Below, piece after piece: positions 1 to 9,143 of a stretch of DNA of 64,000 nt. Location: NCBI GenBank assembly GCA_028554795.2, contig CM068842.1, forward strand, positions 21,734,590 through 21,798,589. The letters run 5' to 3'. Origin of the DNA: Sinohyriopsis cumingii. Lineage: Eukaryota; Mollusca; Bivalvia; Unionida; Unionidae. The translations under genes were made by a program, and so were the position numbers. The number at the start of each line of letters is the position of its first letter. Position 1 is the first letter of the stretch. The notes under the pieces are model-generated. The model was given only the letters and a program-made list of their open reading frames with translations, ran no database searches and was not told the origin of the DNA.

Positions 1-225
1 AAAAATTCAGTTTCCTAACTTTGAATCTGATAACATGTATAGAGACCATTGATTCTTTCGTAACATTATATTTCAAGATATACCGACATACTAAGTGTTT
101 GGTTAATATCATAATTCTGTTTTGTAAATAGTCATGTTTTTCAACTCGTATGCCTTTATTCGGTCGATTCTACAAATAAATCCACAATATATTCCTACCT
201 CTTTGGGACATCACGCATTATAAAA

Positions 226-358
226 GACTGTTTCGGGCTAGTTTTAAAACAACGCATGATTACAGACTGCATCGGGCTAGTTTTAAAACAACGCATGATT
301 ACAGACTGCATCGGGCTAGTTTTAAAACAACGCATGATTACAGACTGCATCAGGCTAG
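226..358. repeat. 39-bp tandem repeat, about 3.4 copies
   Basis: Units start near 226, 265, 304 and 343, each beginning GACTGCATCGGGCTAG or a close variant and running through a TTTTAAAACAACGCATG segment. The copies are nearly identical, so the array is young. The open frame on the minus strand here is only the repeat translated. Confidence 0.85.
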
Positions 359-1536
359 ATTCAAAACCACACATAATAACCACACATAATAATATGACAT
401 GCATGGTTTTGTTCCTAAACTAACTCGCGTTTAAGACGGTATCCACCTGCAAATCAGCATACAAGAAAACGTACCTGCTCGTGAAATACATATTTATATT
501 GTATCTGATGGTTAAGTATGCATTCAAAACAATCCGTGTAAAAAGGGTTGTGTTCTGTTTATTAATAAATAGCTTTAACACAATAAATGAAAGAGCCGTG
601 CAGTATAAGAATCTGTGGAGTGACTAACTGTGAAAAGATTAGGTTTGTTCTAACTCAGAGCCTGGATACAAACACTTCTTTGAAGTGCATCGTTAACATA
701 AGTCCGACTGTCTTGTTAAGCTGCAGTTGCAACAGAAACGTATTACTTAAAGATGGTACGTTGAACCTGAAAATTAGTTAAATAAGTGATTAGGGCTACC
801 AGCTAATGCCTAAGTACAAATAATTTATTCACAATTGAGGATTGTGGAAGTCAGATGATGTAATAAAAAAATATAACCTAACTATGCTGGCGTACGTTTT
901 GAAATATGAATGAAGAATACATTAAAAACGTGCAGCACAGTGAATCCATATTTCAGAGAAATTACACGTGTTTATTTGTCTCCTTCGTCAAGGAAAGAAA
1001 CCCATGGTAACGTTTCTAAATAGGTCTACGGTAGTGAAAAGAGAATCCATGTAAACTATCAAATAAAATAAAATAAACAAAGTTTCAATGATATATGAGT
1101 ATCTGTTCGACTTTGACGTCTGTAAAGACTGCACCAAAAGTGCATGACTAATGAATACTTACTTAATTTTGTTCTCAATTAAACACGCTTATCATGATTA
1201 TAGGACGTGTTTGTTCATGTTCGTCCTATACATCTTACTGTATGATCAGAGAAAATTTATTTTCTACTTATTTTCACCTGAGATAAAATGAACACTTTTT
1301 ATGCATTCAAATTTTACATTTTGATCACATACTTTTATTTTCTTAAACAAATTATTTGTCAGATTTGGCCGATTTGAGTTAATAGCGTTTTACCTTAACG
1401 ATCAAATCTCTTTAACGGAATAGGTATTCAATTTAACCTTTATAAATCAAACAACTTTCTTGTATTTATTCATGGGTAACTCAATGTAGAGTGTGTTCAT
1501 TGTAGCAGCTTTTAGTGTCATCATATAACCTGATCC

Positions 1537-1745
1537 TACATGTCATTGTCAAAGTCCTACGTGTCATTGTCAAAGTCCTACATGTCGTTGTCAAGGTTCT
1601 ACATGTCATTGTCAAGGTCCTACATGTCGTTGTCAAGGTTCTACATGTCATTGTCAAGGTCCTACATGTCATTGTCAAGGTCCTACATGTCATTGTCAAA
1701 GTCCTGCATGTCATTGTCAAAGTCCTGCACGTTATTGTCAAAGTT
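1537..1745. repeat. 21-bp tandem repeat, about 10 copies
   Basis: The unit is close to TACATGTCATTGTCAAGGTCC with A/G and T/C variants. 21 is a multiple of three, so open frames appear on both strands with a 7-residue period. These are repeat artefacts. Confidence 0.9.
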
Positions 1746-2613
1746 GTTCTGCCTCAGCAGAGATACACAATTAATCAATATAAATAATGTATAATCTCAT
1801 CAAATTATTGTATTTATACTAAAACATGTTCTAGGAGAGTGCATAAATGAAACACTTGCTTATTTCTGATATCAGTGATACTGAATGTCCCTATCCATTT
1901 GAGACAGTCATAAATCATTGGTGCTACATAATCTTTCCAAGATGTTATTTGTTTCGTCTGTTCTGTCTTCCTGCTGTGTGTCTTGTACACTAAAATGTTG
2001 CATTTTAAACGTTATCGATGTAACGTTTTGTGCTACGGCTGAGTCTAATTTCAGATTAGTGGTCCAATCTCAGTCTAAAATGTCATGGTGAAAAACGTTG
2101 CTTGTTTTGCAAACAGAACATACCTTCTTTAAACATTGCATATTGTTTGTATTTTAGCTCAATGGCTTATTCTCAGCTTTCAGCTGACCAAACTGATAAA
2201 CACGGATTGTATTGCTAGGGAAAAATCTCATGTGCATCGGGAAACATTAACAAAGAAGCCTTGAATATTAGAAAAACAGCGAAGCAAGGACTGGAATAAT
2301 TTCGTTATTGTCTTATGTTTCCAACCCAAACATATTTCCAGTGCTAGAAGTATATTATAAACCTAAACGTGTCTTTTTCCCAGAGTTTGCGAGGAAAGCA
2401 AGTTAAAGTAATATTATTGCCGATATTCCTTGACTAAGAAGAAAACCGAAACAAAACAATTTAACTGACTTAAATTCTTGACATTTTACGATATGAAGCG
2501 ATTGTCATTTTTAGGTCGTGAAAGCCTTAAGTTTGAAAATTTTAGACTAAATAAGCGGCAACTTGGTTTCTATATATGTCTATACATTATTAGCTTAATT
2601 TGCTACTAATTAC

Positions 2614-2616
<3 letters not shown>

Positions 2617-2644
<28 letters not shown>

Positions 2645-2669
2645 CATACATACATACATACATACACAC

Positions 2670-2704
<35 letters not shown>

Positions 2705-2760
2705 TACATACATACATACATACATACATACATACATACATACATACATACATACATACA
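2617..2760. repeat. (CATA)n microsatellite, left flank of the element
   Basis: Tetranucleotide array with a few CACA interruptions, ending in pure CATA repeat at 2760 where the element begins. The same microsatellite resumes at 23304, so the element inserted into it. Confidence 0.95.
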
Positions 2761-3094
2761 AGTAGTGAAGGGGGCCACCCTACGTACAATGGGAATTAGC
2801 ATTACAGACCCCCTTGGGCAAATCTACGTACAATGGAAATTTAACATGGAGAAAAATCGTGGGCAAATCTACGTACAAGGGGAATTAACATGGGAATAAA
2901 TCGTGGGCCACTTTACCGACAAGGGGAATTTAACATGGGGAATAGAGTTTGGGCTTGTTTAGGGACAAGGGGAATGGAACATGGGATTTTTTTTTTTTTT
3001 TTTTTTTTTAAAAATTTAAAAAAAAAGGGGTAGGCAATTGAAAGGCTATCTCTTTTCGAGAAATATGGGGGCCCTGAAAAGGGCCTTTGGGTTT
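2761..3094 (+). repeat. Left terminal inverted repeat (TIR)
   Basis: This matches the reverse complement of 22971-23303. Apart from one C/G mismatch near the tip, differences are confined to the T/A tract around 2986-3026. The outer 200 bp consists of degenerate 44-46-bp subrepeats, with TACGTAC or variants at 2781, 2826, 2870, 2914 and 2960. The inner part contains an outward-facing histone-type stem-loop. Confidence 0.95.
3070..3085 (-). terminator. Histone-type mRNA 3' stem-loop in left TIR
   Basis: Read on the minus strand, AAACCCAAA precedes a 16-nt hairpin GGCCCTTTTCAGGGCC: six base pairs with a TTTC loop. CCCAT follows, then CTCGAAAAGAGATAG. This is the architecture of metazoan replication-dependent histone 3' ends (SLBP site plus U7-pairing purine element), except that the first A of ACCCA is missing. 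It lies 24 nt after the stop codon of the leftward gene ending at 3110. Confidence 0.8.
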
Positions 3095-3109
3095 ATGTTA
3101 ATGTATTCA

Positions 3110-3343
3110 TTAACATAAAGGACACCGCATTGGTCTTCTTCTTGTCCTTAGGCTGCGTCTCACTGTTGGCCCGTAAATCAGGACTCTTTTGAGGCATCCT
3201 TGCCTCTCCACGTAAATCCTACGTATCCACAGGCTGGTGTTTGTCCTGTGGACAACGGTCCACTTGGATCGGACATACATGAGCATGTCCGTCCTGAACA
3301 TCATGGAAGACACAAGCGTAGAAGATTGCACATCGGTCCACAT
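3110..3343 (-). CDS. Small basic protein of unknown function, left-terminal gene
   Basis: A 77-residue Arg-rich protein that I do not recognise. I call it real because it sits in a complete transcription unit. A TATAAATA box (minus strand, 3394-3387) lies about 45 nt upstream of the ATG, and a histone-type stem-loop lies 24 nt past the stop. The C-terminal third is strongly basic (clusters RRSLRTRRRP). No membrane segment or enzyme motif is visible. It is transcribed outward into the left TIR, mirroring the gene at 22358 that runs into the right TIR. An overlapping plus-strand frame (3200-3421) has no such signals. The sequence could also be a decayed gene. Confidence 0.5.
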   Translation of the reverse strand: MWTDVQSSTLVSSMMFRTDMLMYVRSKWTVVHRTNTSLWIRRIYVERQGCLKRVLIYGPTVRRSLRTRRRPMRCPLC

Positions 3344-3386
3344 CTTGAAGCGACGAGAACAGGTGAATCAATGCACGAACTGCGCT

Positions 3387-3394
3387 TATTTATA
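3387..3394 (-). promoter_or_regulatory. TATA box for the left-terminal gene
   Basis: The minus strand reads CTATAAATAAGC here, about 45 nt upstream of the ATG at 3343. Transcription starting about 30 nt downstream would give a very short leader. Confidence 0.55.
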
Positions 3395-3499
3395 GGTAGA
3401 GGTAGGATTGAAACGGATTGAATTCATTCACCAATCCAAACACGCGTTACAAAATTCAGTTACCCCTTACCCCGCATCCAATCCGAAGAGAGCAGTCTG

Positions 3500-3521
3500 T
3501 GACGTCAGTTGGTCTATATAG
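3500..3521 (+). promoter_or_regulatory. CRE/ATF palindrome plus TATA box
   Basis: TGACGTCA (3500-3507) is a perfect cAMP-response/ATF site and is followed 8 nt later by TATATAG (3515-3521). The first ATG downstream is at 3569. ATF sites next to TATA boxes are typical of adenovirus early promoters; the comparison is by analogy only. Confidence 0.6.
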
Positions 3522-3568
3522 ATTCGTTAGCGCTTGTGTGCAGTCAATCTATGCGACAGTGATTCAAC

Positions 3569-4154
3569 ATGACGGAAACTCAGAAAACGATCCATTGGGG
3601 TGCACCAACAGGGGAGACTGCCCAAGGGAACCCGGACTTACTTTCAGAAGAGTGAATTGGGATTTTGTGGATTTTCTTTCCTCGCAAAAATTTGTTCCGG
3701 AACCTTCGTTACCTTCTTCATTACCGCAAGTGGAGAATTTTAGACAGAGACAGAAAGAAGAATTGGAGAAATTTATACAACGACAAAAGGAAGCGGAACA
3801 GGCTTTTCTCCTACAGCAACAGCAGCAAGAAGAAGAGGTAAGAAAAAACAACAGCAACAACAGCAAGAAGAAGTAGCAGCAAAGAAACAAGAGGGTGAAA
3901 ATGAAACGGTCACGGTACTGTTGGACATTTTAGCGGAGTTAAGAAGTCTGAAACAAATGTATCAGACTTCTTTATCACGACCGAAGAGAATACGACCTTC
4001 CCGAGCCAAACACGTCAACCCTGTGACTAAGCCTACCGTACCACCCTTAGTGATTTCAACCCAATCATTATCATCATCATCATCAACATTACGCAGTCCA
4101 GAAGTAGGCCTTGGCCGTGGCAAAGGCTTAAGGCAGTTAAAGTTGATTGCTTAA
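3569..4154 (+). pseudogene. Frameshifted Gln/Glu-rich coiled-coil protein, element gene
   Basis: From the first ATG after the CRE/TATA promoter, frame 2 runs 28 codons to a TGA at 3653. Frame 1 then gives a plausible stretch (NWDFVDFL, then a Glu/Gln/Lys-rich coiled-coil ending in poly-Gln at about 3837). Frame 0 continues poly-Gln and then a Ser/Pro-rich tail to the stop at 4152-4154. The second break falls at an A6 run (3843-3848), so each break looks like one missing base rather than an intron; the GTAAG at 3838 has no acceptor in phase at a workable distance. A histone-type stem-loop starts 28 nt after the final stop. Function unknown. The breaks could be real decay or homopolymer sequencing errors. 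Confidence 0.55.
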
Positions 4155-4181
4155 ACTCACCCCTACACCATAAAGAAAAAA

Positions 4182-4222
4182 GGCCCTTTTCAGGGCCACC
4201 CACATTTCTCGAAAAGAAATAC
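4182..4222 (+). terminator. Histone-type mRNA 3' stem-loop and U7-like element
   Basis: An A-run leads into the hairpin GGCCCTTTTCAGGGCC (4182-4197), exactly a 6-bp stem with a TTTC loop. ACCCA follows directly (4198-4202), then a purine-rich CTCGAAAAGAAATAC (4209-4223). Every element of a histone 3' processing site is present at normal spacing, and no AATAAA is seen between the stop at 4154 and this site. Confidence 0.85.
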
Positions 4223-4444
4223 AATTTCAATTTGCCAATAACTCAAAAAAAAACCACCCATTTTACCCCTATAGTACGTGTCTTTGTATGAGTGCGTGAG
4301 TGTAGCTTCTTATTTTAAAATCAAAACTCAAAGACACTTACCTTATATCATTCATTTTTTCTTTTATCCATTGTTGCAATCCAATTCACAATTCACAACA
4401 CAACACTTTAATTAAAAGTTCATTGACTTCTTCTGTCTCCTTGT
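4223..4444. other. Intergenic AT-rich spacer between convergent genes
   Basis: No gene is seen. TTTAAT near 4407 would read ATTAAA on the minus strand and could be a weak poly(A) signal for the zinc-knuckle gene. Confidence 0.4.
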
Positions 4445-4915
4445 TTAGTCTCTCTGTTTTTTGAATTTCTTCACCGTCACACTCTTTTTCTCTTCTTCCT
4501 CCTCACTTTCTTCCCTTCTTCTTTTCTTCTCCTGTTTCTTTTTCTTCACCTGTCTGCTTTCTTCCTCTGAAGAATCCCTCTCTTCCTCCGAAGAATCCCT
4601 CTCTTCTTCTGAAGAATCCCTCTTTTCTTCTGACTCCTCTTGTTTCTTTTTTGGGCAATCTGGAGACCAATGTCCTTTTTCTTTACAATAATAACAGGTA
4701 TCTTGACTTTTGTCTTTTTTAGCCCCTGTTTTTGTTCTTTTTTGACGGTCTGGACACTCTGAAGACCAATGCCCTTTCTTCTGACAGATATAGCAAGTAT
4801 CTTGACTTTTATCTCGAAAGGAAGGAGAGTAGTCCGTAGGCTGGTCTGAAGAGAATTTTCTAATGACCCCTCGCAAAGCTCTGACGAAACGTTCGATTTG
4901 GTTAGTCTCTTCCAT
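4445..4915 (-). CDS. Two-zinc-knuckle (CCHC) nucleic-acid-binding protein
   Basis: The protein carries two CX2CX4HX4C knuckles, CYICQKKGHWSSEC and CYYCKEKGHWSPDC, separated by a Lys-rich linker. After them comes a long charged tail with at least three DSSEEER-type repeats and Lys/Arg clusters. CCHC knuckles of this type bind single-stranded nucleic acid in retroviral nucleocapsids and cellular CNBP-like proteins. The open frame reaches ATG 4963, but the TATA box at 4978-4970 leaves no room for a leader there, so I choose ATG 4915 (about 156 residues). It is divergent from polB, sharing an ~80-bp promoter region. A role in DNA replication or packaging is inference from position. I do not know it as a standard Polinton gene. 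Confidence 0.8.
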   Translation of the reverse strand: MEETNQIERFVRALRGVIRKFSSDQPTDYSPSFRDKSQDTCYICQKKGHWSSECPDRQKRTKTGAKKDKSQDTCYYCKEKGHWSPDCPKKKQEESEEKRDSSEEERDSSEEERDSSEEESRQVKKKKQEKKRRREESEEEEEKKSVTVKKFKKQRD

Positions 4916-4969
4916 CGTTGTGCTCAGCTTGAGAGTGAAATGAATAGTGAAAGGACAAGACACACACCC

Positions 4970-5002
4970 TTTTATATACGCTGGTCTGCCATGACTATAA
5001 AT
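4970..5002. promoter_or_regulatory. Divergent promoter: zinc-knuckle gene and polB
   Basis: TATATAAAAG is read on the minus strand at 4978-4970 and TATAAAT on the plus strand at 4996-5002. The polB ATG is 48 nt downstream of the plus-strand box. Confidence 0.65.
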
Positions 5003-5049
5003 TAGTCTATGGTGTTTAAACTTGAGTCATTTGACGTTTTTCACTCAAG

Positions 5050-8000
5050 ATGAAACGATCCTATTCATTCGAGAAGAAAGAAGAAGAAAGTAAGAGGCAG
5101 AAACGTGATCTATCGCCTCTAACCAGGGCTGAAATCTTGGCACAAATTCATGCCAGTGATTTTGAAGAGGACATGAGTGAACCAGAATTTGAAACCTCTA
5201 AACTAAGTTCACCACCCTTAGTCAACCCTGAAAAGTACTATTCCATTCGAGAGACGGAAAAGCGCTCCTCTAGAAAATTTGGAACCACGGCTTACAAATA
5301 CACGGTGAAGTTTAAAGATTTCAAGTCCGAAGTACCGTTAGAGAAAGCAGAAGTGTTTATCACTGGGGTGTGGGATTCTCTGCTCACTTCACTCAAGCGA
5401 CAATGTCAACCCAAAGAAGACGATCGCTTGAGACTTTCCATACAGCACGACGGTTTGAAATCCCCTGTTTGGATCGAGTTTAGCACCCCTGCAGAATTGA
5501 CTGCTTCCAAAGTCATGGACAAGATTCAACACGTACAACAATTTAATGATCAGTTTGACATCACCGATGGTAAAGCCACACTGGACATGACCCACGTCTC
5601 TCCTCCTCAAGGGACTGGACGCAAAAAGATGTTATTGGTGGACGACCTTCGCAACACCAAAACAAGTCTCGTCCGAATTCACAAACTTCATGACCAGATG
5701 TGTTTAGCCCGTGCCATCGTGGTGGGGCGAACCTATGCCAACAAGAACGACACGGTAGAATGGAAAAGAACCTGGAACACTATTCAACGATCCGATCGAG
5801 CCAAACAACGAAACGAAGCAGAACTCCTGTTGCAACAAGCTGGCCTGTCCAAAGACACACCCTGTGGCATTCCTGAGATGCAAAAATTGCAAGATGCCCT
5901 AGCTCCACGCTACACCTTGAAAGTGCACCCTCAAGAAATGCGCGGGCCTCTGTTGTTTCGAGGCCAAGATTTTAAGGACGGAAAATACATTCATGTTTAT
6001 TATCACGATGACCATTTCGATACGATTACCACTATCACTGGATTCCTGGGATACAGTTATTACTGTGAGAAATGTGACCATGGTTATAATAATCGAGAGC
6101 AACACAAGCATTGTGGATGGAAATGCCCAGGATGTTTGGCCTCTCCACCCTGTCTGAGCGAAGAACCAGTGCCTTGTTCAACTTGTCTGCGCACGTTTGT
6201 CAGCCCTACCTGTTACCAACAACATCTGAAGACGCAAGGTTCACAGAAGAAATGTGCTTGTCAACTGCTGAGATTGTGCCCTACGTGTGAACAAGTGATA
6301 CGTACCAATAATACCAAGGCACACGTATGTTCAGGAAAGAAAAAATGTCACATTTGTCACCACATCGTGGACTTGGAACACCAATGTTACGTGCAAAAAT
6401 ACCAACCCCCACCAGAGAAAGAGGACAGTCACAAGAAGAAAGGCAATTTCATCTTTTTCGATTTCGAACGCATGCAAGAGACCGGCATTCACATTCCTAA
6501 TTTCTGCGTGGCTCATCGAGCGTGCGAGAAGTGCATTCAAGAACCTATCTTCAGTCATTGCCCTCACTGCAGCAAGATTCCTGGAGGGCGTGAAAAAATC
6601 TTTCGGGGACCGAACACGTTAGCCTATTTTGCCCAATGGGTCTTAGACCCCGTCGACAAGACGTGGAGCCAAGAGGACATCGAACGTTACGGAGATTGTC
6701 ATCATCATGCCACGGTGATGGCTCACAATTTCTCCGGATACGATGGACAGTTTCTTTTGAGGTACTATGCGGAACAAGGCACCGAGCGTCCTAAAGTGAC
6801 TTTGAACGGAGCCAAAATCATTTTCATGCAAGTGGGACAAGTGCAGTTTAAAGATTCGATGAGTTACTTGGCCATGCCTTTGAGTCGAATGCCTAAAACG
6901 TTTGGAATGACAGAAATGGCTAAAGGGTACTTTCCACACTTTTTCAATACGGAAGCCAATCAACACGCCGTTCTACCCCATTTACCTGAGGCTCACTATT
7001 ACGACCCCGACAACATGCGTACCGAACAACGAGAAGCTTTCTACGCTTGGTACCAGGCTCACGCCTCTGACCCTTTCGACTTTCAGGAAGAAATGCTAAA
7101 GTATTGTCGTTCCGACGTGGACATTTTACGGCGTTGCTGTGGAAAATTTCGAGAACTGTTCATGGAACACGGAGGGGTCGATCCTTTGAAAGAAGCTTGC
7201 ACCATTGCCAAAGCGTGTTCCTTAGTGTATCGACAACGATTCATGCCTGAAAACACCGTGGCTGTCATCAGCCCTCAAACGACCCACTATGTCAAGCGTC
7301 AATACTCGGTCAAAGCCCTACGTTGGTTACATTACTTGTGCGACAAGGAAGACAAGTGGATTCAGCATGCCCGCAACGGAGGGGGTGAAAAGACCATCGG
7401 AACGTATTCGGTCGATGGCTGGGACTTAGAAAACCCCAAGATCGTGTACGAGTTTAACGGTTGTTTATTTCACGGATGTCCCGTCTGTTACCCTGACCGT
7501 GGCACTAAAAATCAGTTTTTGCAACGAACCATGGAAGACTTGTACCAGGACACTTGTCAGCGGCGCCTAAAGTTAGAACAGCAAGGATACCAAGTGGTGG
7601 AAATGTGGGAACACGAGTACGATCACCGTATGAAAACCGATCCCGAGTTTAAACACCTCGTGGAAAGTTACCAGTTCATGGACCCGCTGAACCCGAGGGA
7701 TAGTTTGTACGGAGGAAGGACCAATGCCACCTGTTTGCTGTACCAAGCCGACGAAGAGAAAGGAGAAGAAATCAAATACTTGGACGTGTGTTCGCTGTAT
7801 CCCTACGTGTGCAAATATTGTCGCTTTCCTGTAGGGCACCCGCAATTGCTGACGGAACACATCGACCTGAAAAACATTCGACAATACGAAGGCTTGATCA
7901 AGTGTAAAGTTTTGCCTCCCACGAACCTATACCATCCCGTCTTACCTCACCATTGTCAAGTCAAACTGATGTTTCCCTTGTGCCGTACTTGTGCCGAAAC

Positions 8001-9111
8001 GTGCAACCAAGACCAACCTTGCCAACACAGCCAGGAAGAACGGGCCTTGACGGGGACCTGGGTCAGCGTAGAATTGTTCAAAGCTCTGGACATGGGATAC
8101 CAACTGTTAGAAGTGTACGAAATTTGCCACTTTCCCAAGACACAACAATACTGCAAGGGTGACCCTACTCAGAAAGGCATTTTCGCAGACTACGTGGATG
8201 CCTTTTTGAAACTGAAGCAAGAAGCCAGCGGCTATCCTTCCTGGTGTCACACTCCCGAAGACCAAATAAAATTCAAAGAGAAATACTACGAACAAGAAGG
8301 CATCACTTTAGACCACATCGAGAAAAACGAAGGCAGGCGATCGTTTGCCAAAGTGATGTTAAATTGCTTGTGGGGTAAAATGGCACAACGACCGTGTTTA
8401 CCCAAGACGGAATATTTGACAGAACCTTCCCGCTACTTCCAGATGATTCACGACAAAACCAAATACATGAAACACGTGGACGTCGTTCGAGAGAATTTGA
8501 TCTTGGTCAATTACGAAGAAGATCTGGACTTTGTACAAGACGACCCTTTTGGAAATGTCATCATTGCGGCTTACGTGACAGCCCATGCTCGCTTAAAATT
8601 GTACGAAGCTTTAGAACTGTTAGGGGAACGCGTCCTGTACTTTGACACGGACAGTTGCATTTACATCCATCACCCGATTCAACATCACCCTAACATCGAA
8701 GGAGACCGTTTAGGAGCCTGGACAGACGAGCATCCCGACGACAAGATTCTAAGTTTCGTCAGTGGCGGTCCCAAAAATTACGGCTACGAATACCGTGACC
8801 AACAAGGAGAAGTGCACACGACGTGCAAAGTGAAAGGACTGACTCTGAATTATCGTACCAGTCGTGTGGTCAACTTTGGGGTATTGAAAGAAGCCTTGCA
8901 ATCGGGAGAGGATGGAAACTTTCAAGTGACCACCTATCAACCGAACAAAATTGTACGTTTACCCACTCACCACATCGTCAGTCGACCCTTGGAAAAAGTC
9001 TATCAAATTGTATACCAGAAGCGAGTTCGACTTCCCAATCATTTCACCTTACCGTACGGTCACGTCGGTATTGGTCTGTATATAAAAAGGAACCCTAGGC
9101 AAGATCGATAG
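5050..9111 (+). CDS. polB: Protein-primed family B DNA polymerase
   Basis: 1353 residues. It replicates the element's linear DNA using a terminal protein as primer. The exonuclease domain shows ExoI FFDFE (about residue 470), ExoII HNFSGYDGQF (about 558) and ExoIII YCRSDVDIL (about 684). The polymerase domain shows motif A LDVCSLYPYV (Asp about 912), motif B KVMLNCLWGK (about 1101) and motif C YFDTDS (Asp about 1199). A Cys/His-rich zinc-binding stretch lies at about 340-450. YEFNGCLFHGC at about 800 is typical of Polinton polymerases. The frame is uninterrupted and the catalytic acidic residues are all present. The TATA box of the next gene lies inside its 3' end. Confidence 0.97.
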   Translation: MKRSYSFEKKEEESKRQKRDLSPLTRAEILAQIHASDFEEDMSEPEFETSKLSSPPLVNPEKYYSIRETEKRSSRKFGTTAYKYTVKFKDFKSEVPLEKAEVFITGVWDSLLTSLKRQCQPKEDDRLRLSIQHDGLKSPVWIEFSTPAELTASKVMDKIQHVQQFNDQFDITDGKATLDMTHVSPPQGTGRKKMLLVDDLRNTKTSLVRIHKLHDQMCLARAIVVGRTYANKNDTVEWKRTWNTIQRSDRAKQRNEAELLLQQAGLSKDTPCGIPEMQKLQDALAPRYTLKVHPQEMRGPLLFRGQDFKDGKYIHVYYHDDHFDTITTITGFLGYSYYCEKCDHGYNNREQHKHCGWKCPGCLASPPCLSEEPVPCSTCLRTFVSPTCYQQHLKTQGSQKKCACQLLRLCPTCEQVIRTNNTKAHVCSGKKKCHICHHIVDLEHQCYVQKYQPPPEKEDSHKKKGNFIFFDFERMQETGIHIPNFCVAHRACEKCIQEPIFSHCPHCSKIPGGREKIFRGPNTLAYFAQWVLDPVDKTWSQEDIERYGDCHHHATVMAHNFSGYDGQFLLRYYAEQGTERPKVTLNGAKIIFMQVGQVQFKDSMSYLAMPLSRMPKTFGMTEMAKGYFPHFFNTEANQHAVLPHLPEAHYYDPDNMRTEQREAFYAWYQAHASDPFDFQEEMLKYCRSDVDILRRCCGKFRELFMEHGGVDPLKEACTIAKACSLVYRQRFMPENTVAVISPQTTHYVKRQYSVKALRWLHYLCDKEDKWIQHARNGGGEKTIGTYSVDGWDLENPKIVYEFNGCLFHGCPVCYPDRGTKNQFLQRTMEDLYQDTCQRRLKLEQQGYQVVEMWEHEYDHRMKTDPEFKHLVESYQFMDPLNPRDSLYGGRTNATCLLYQADEEKGEEIKYLDVCSLYPYVCKYCRFPVGHPQLLTEHIDLKNIRQYEGLIKCKVLPPTNLYHPVLPHHCQVKLMFPLCRTCAETCNQDQPCQHSQEERALTGTWVSVELFKALDMGYQLLEVYEICHFPKTQQYCKGDPTQKGIFADYVDAFLKLKQEASGYPSWCHTPEDQIKFKEKYYEQEGITLDHIEKNEGRRSFAKVMLNCLWGKMAQRPCLPKTEYLTEPSRYFQMIHDKTKYMKHVDVVRENLILVNYEEDLDFVQDDPFGNVIIAAYVTAHARLKLYEALELLGERVLYFDTDSCIYIHHPIQHHPNIEGDRLGAWTDEHPDDKILSFVSGGPKNYGYEYRDQQGEVHTTCKVKGLTLNYRTSRVVNFGVLKEALQSGEDGNFQVTTYQPNKIVRLPTHHIVSRPLEKVYQIVYQKRVRLPNHFTLPYGHVGIGLYIKRNPRQDR
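9081..9088 (+). promoter_or_regulatory. TATA box for the BIR gene, inside the polB 3' end
   Basis: TATAAAAA is embedded in the last codons of polB, about 60 nt before the next ATG. Confidence 0.6.
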
Positions 9112-9143
9112 TTCATTGTGACTACCAAGACCGAGCGAACAAG

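Larger units (their letters stand above)
1..2616. other. Host non-coding DNA left of the element
   Basis: AT-rich sequence with two short tandem arrays (listed separately). I see no convincing exon, RNA gene or transposon in the rest. The open frames here are short, have no recognisable motif and largely follow the tandem repeats. Confidence 0.6.

Noticed and set aside
3200..3421. Plus-strand 73-codon frame at the left end
   Set aside because: It starts at an ATG with no promoter upstream and overlaps the minus-strand unit, which has both TATA box and stem-loop.
3838..3933. Intron in the gene at 3569, from the GTAAG at 3838
   Set aside because: The acceptors that keep the frame give introns of under 30 nt, and the longer choices run into stops; a one-base frameshift explains the sequence better.
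4461..4691. Plus-strand Ser/Phe-rich frame opposite the zinc-knuckle gene
   Set aside because: Shadow of the Glu/Lys-rich minus-strand gene.
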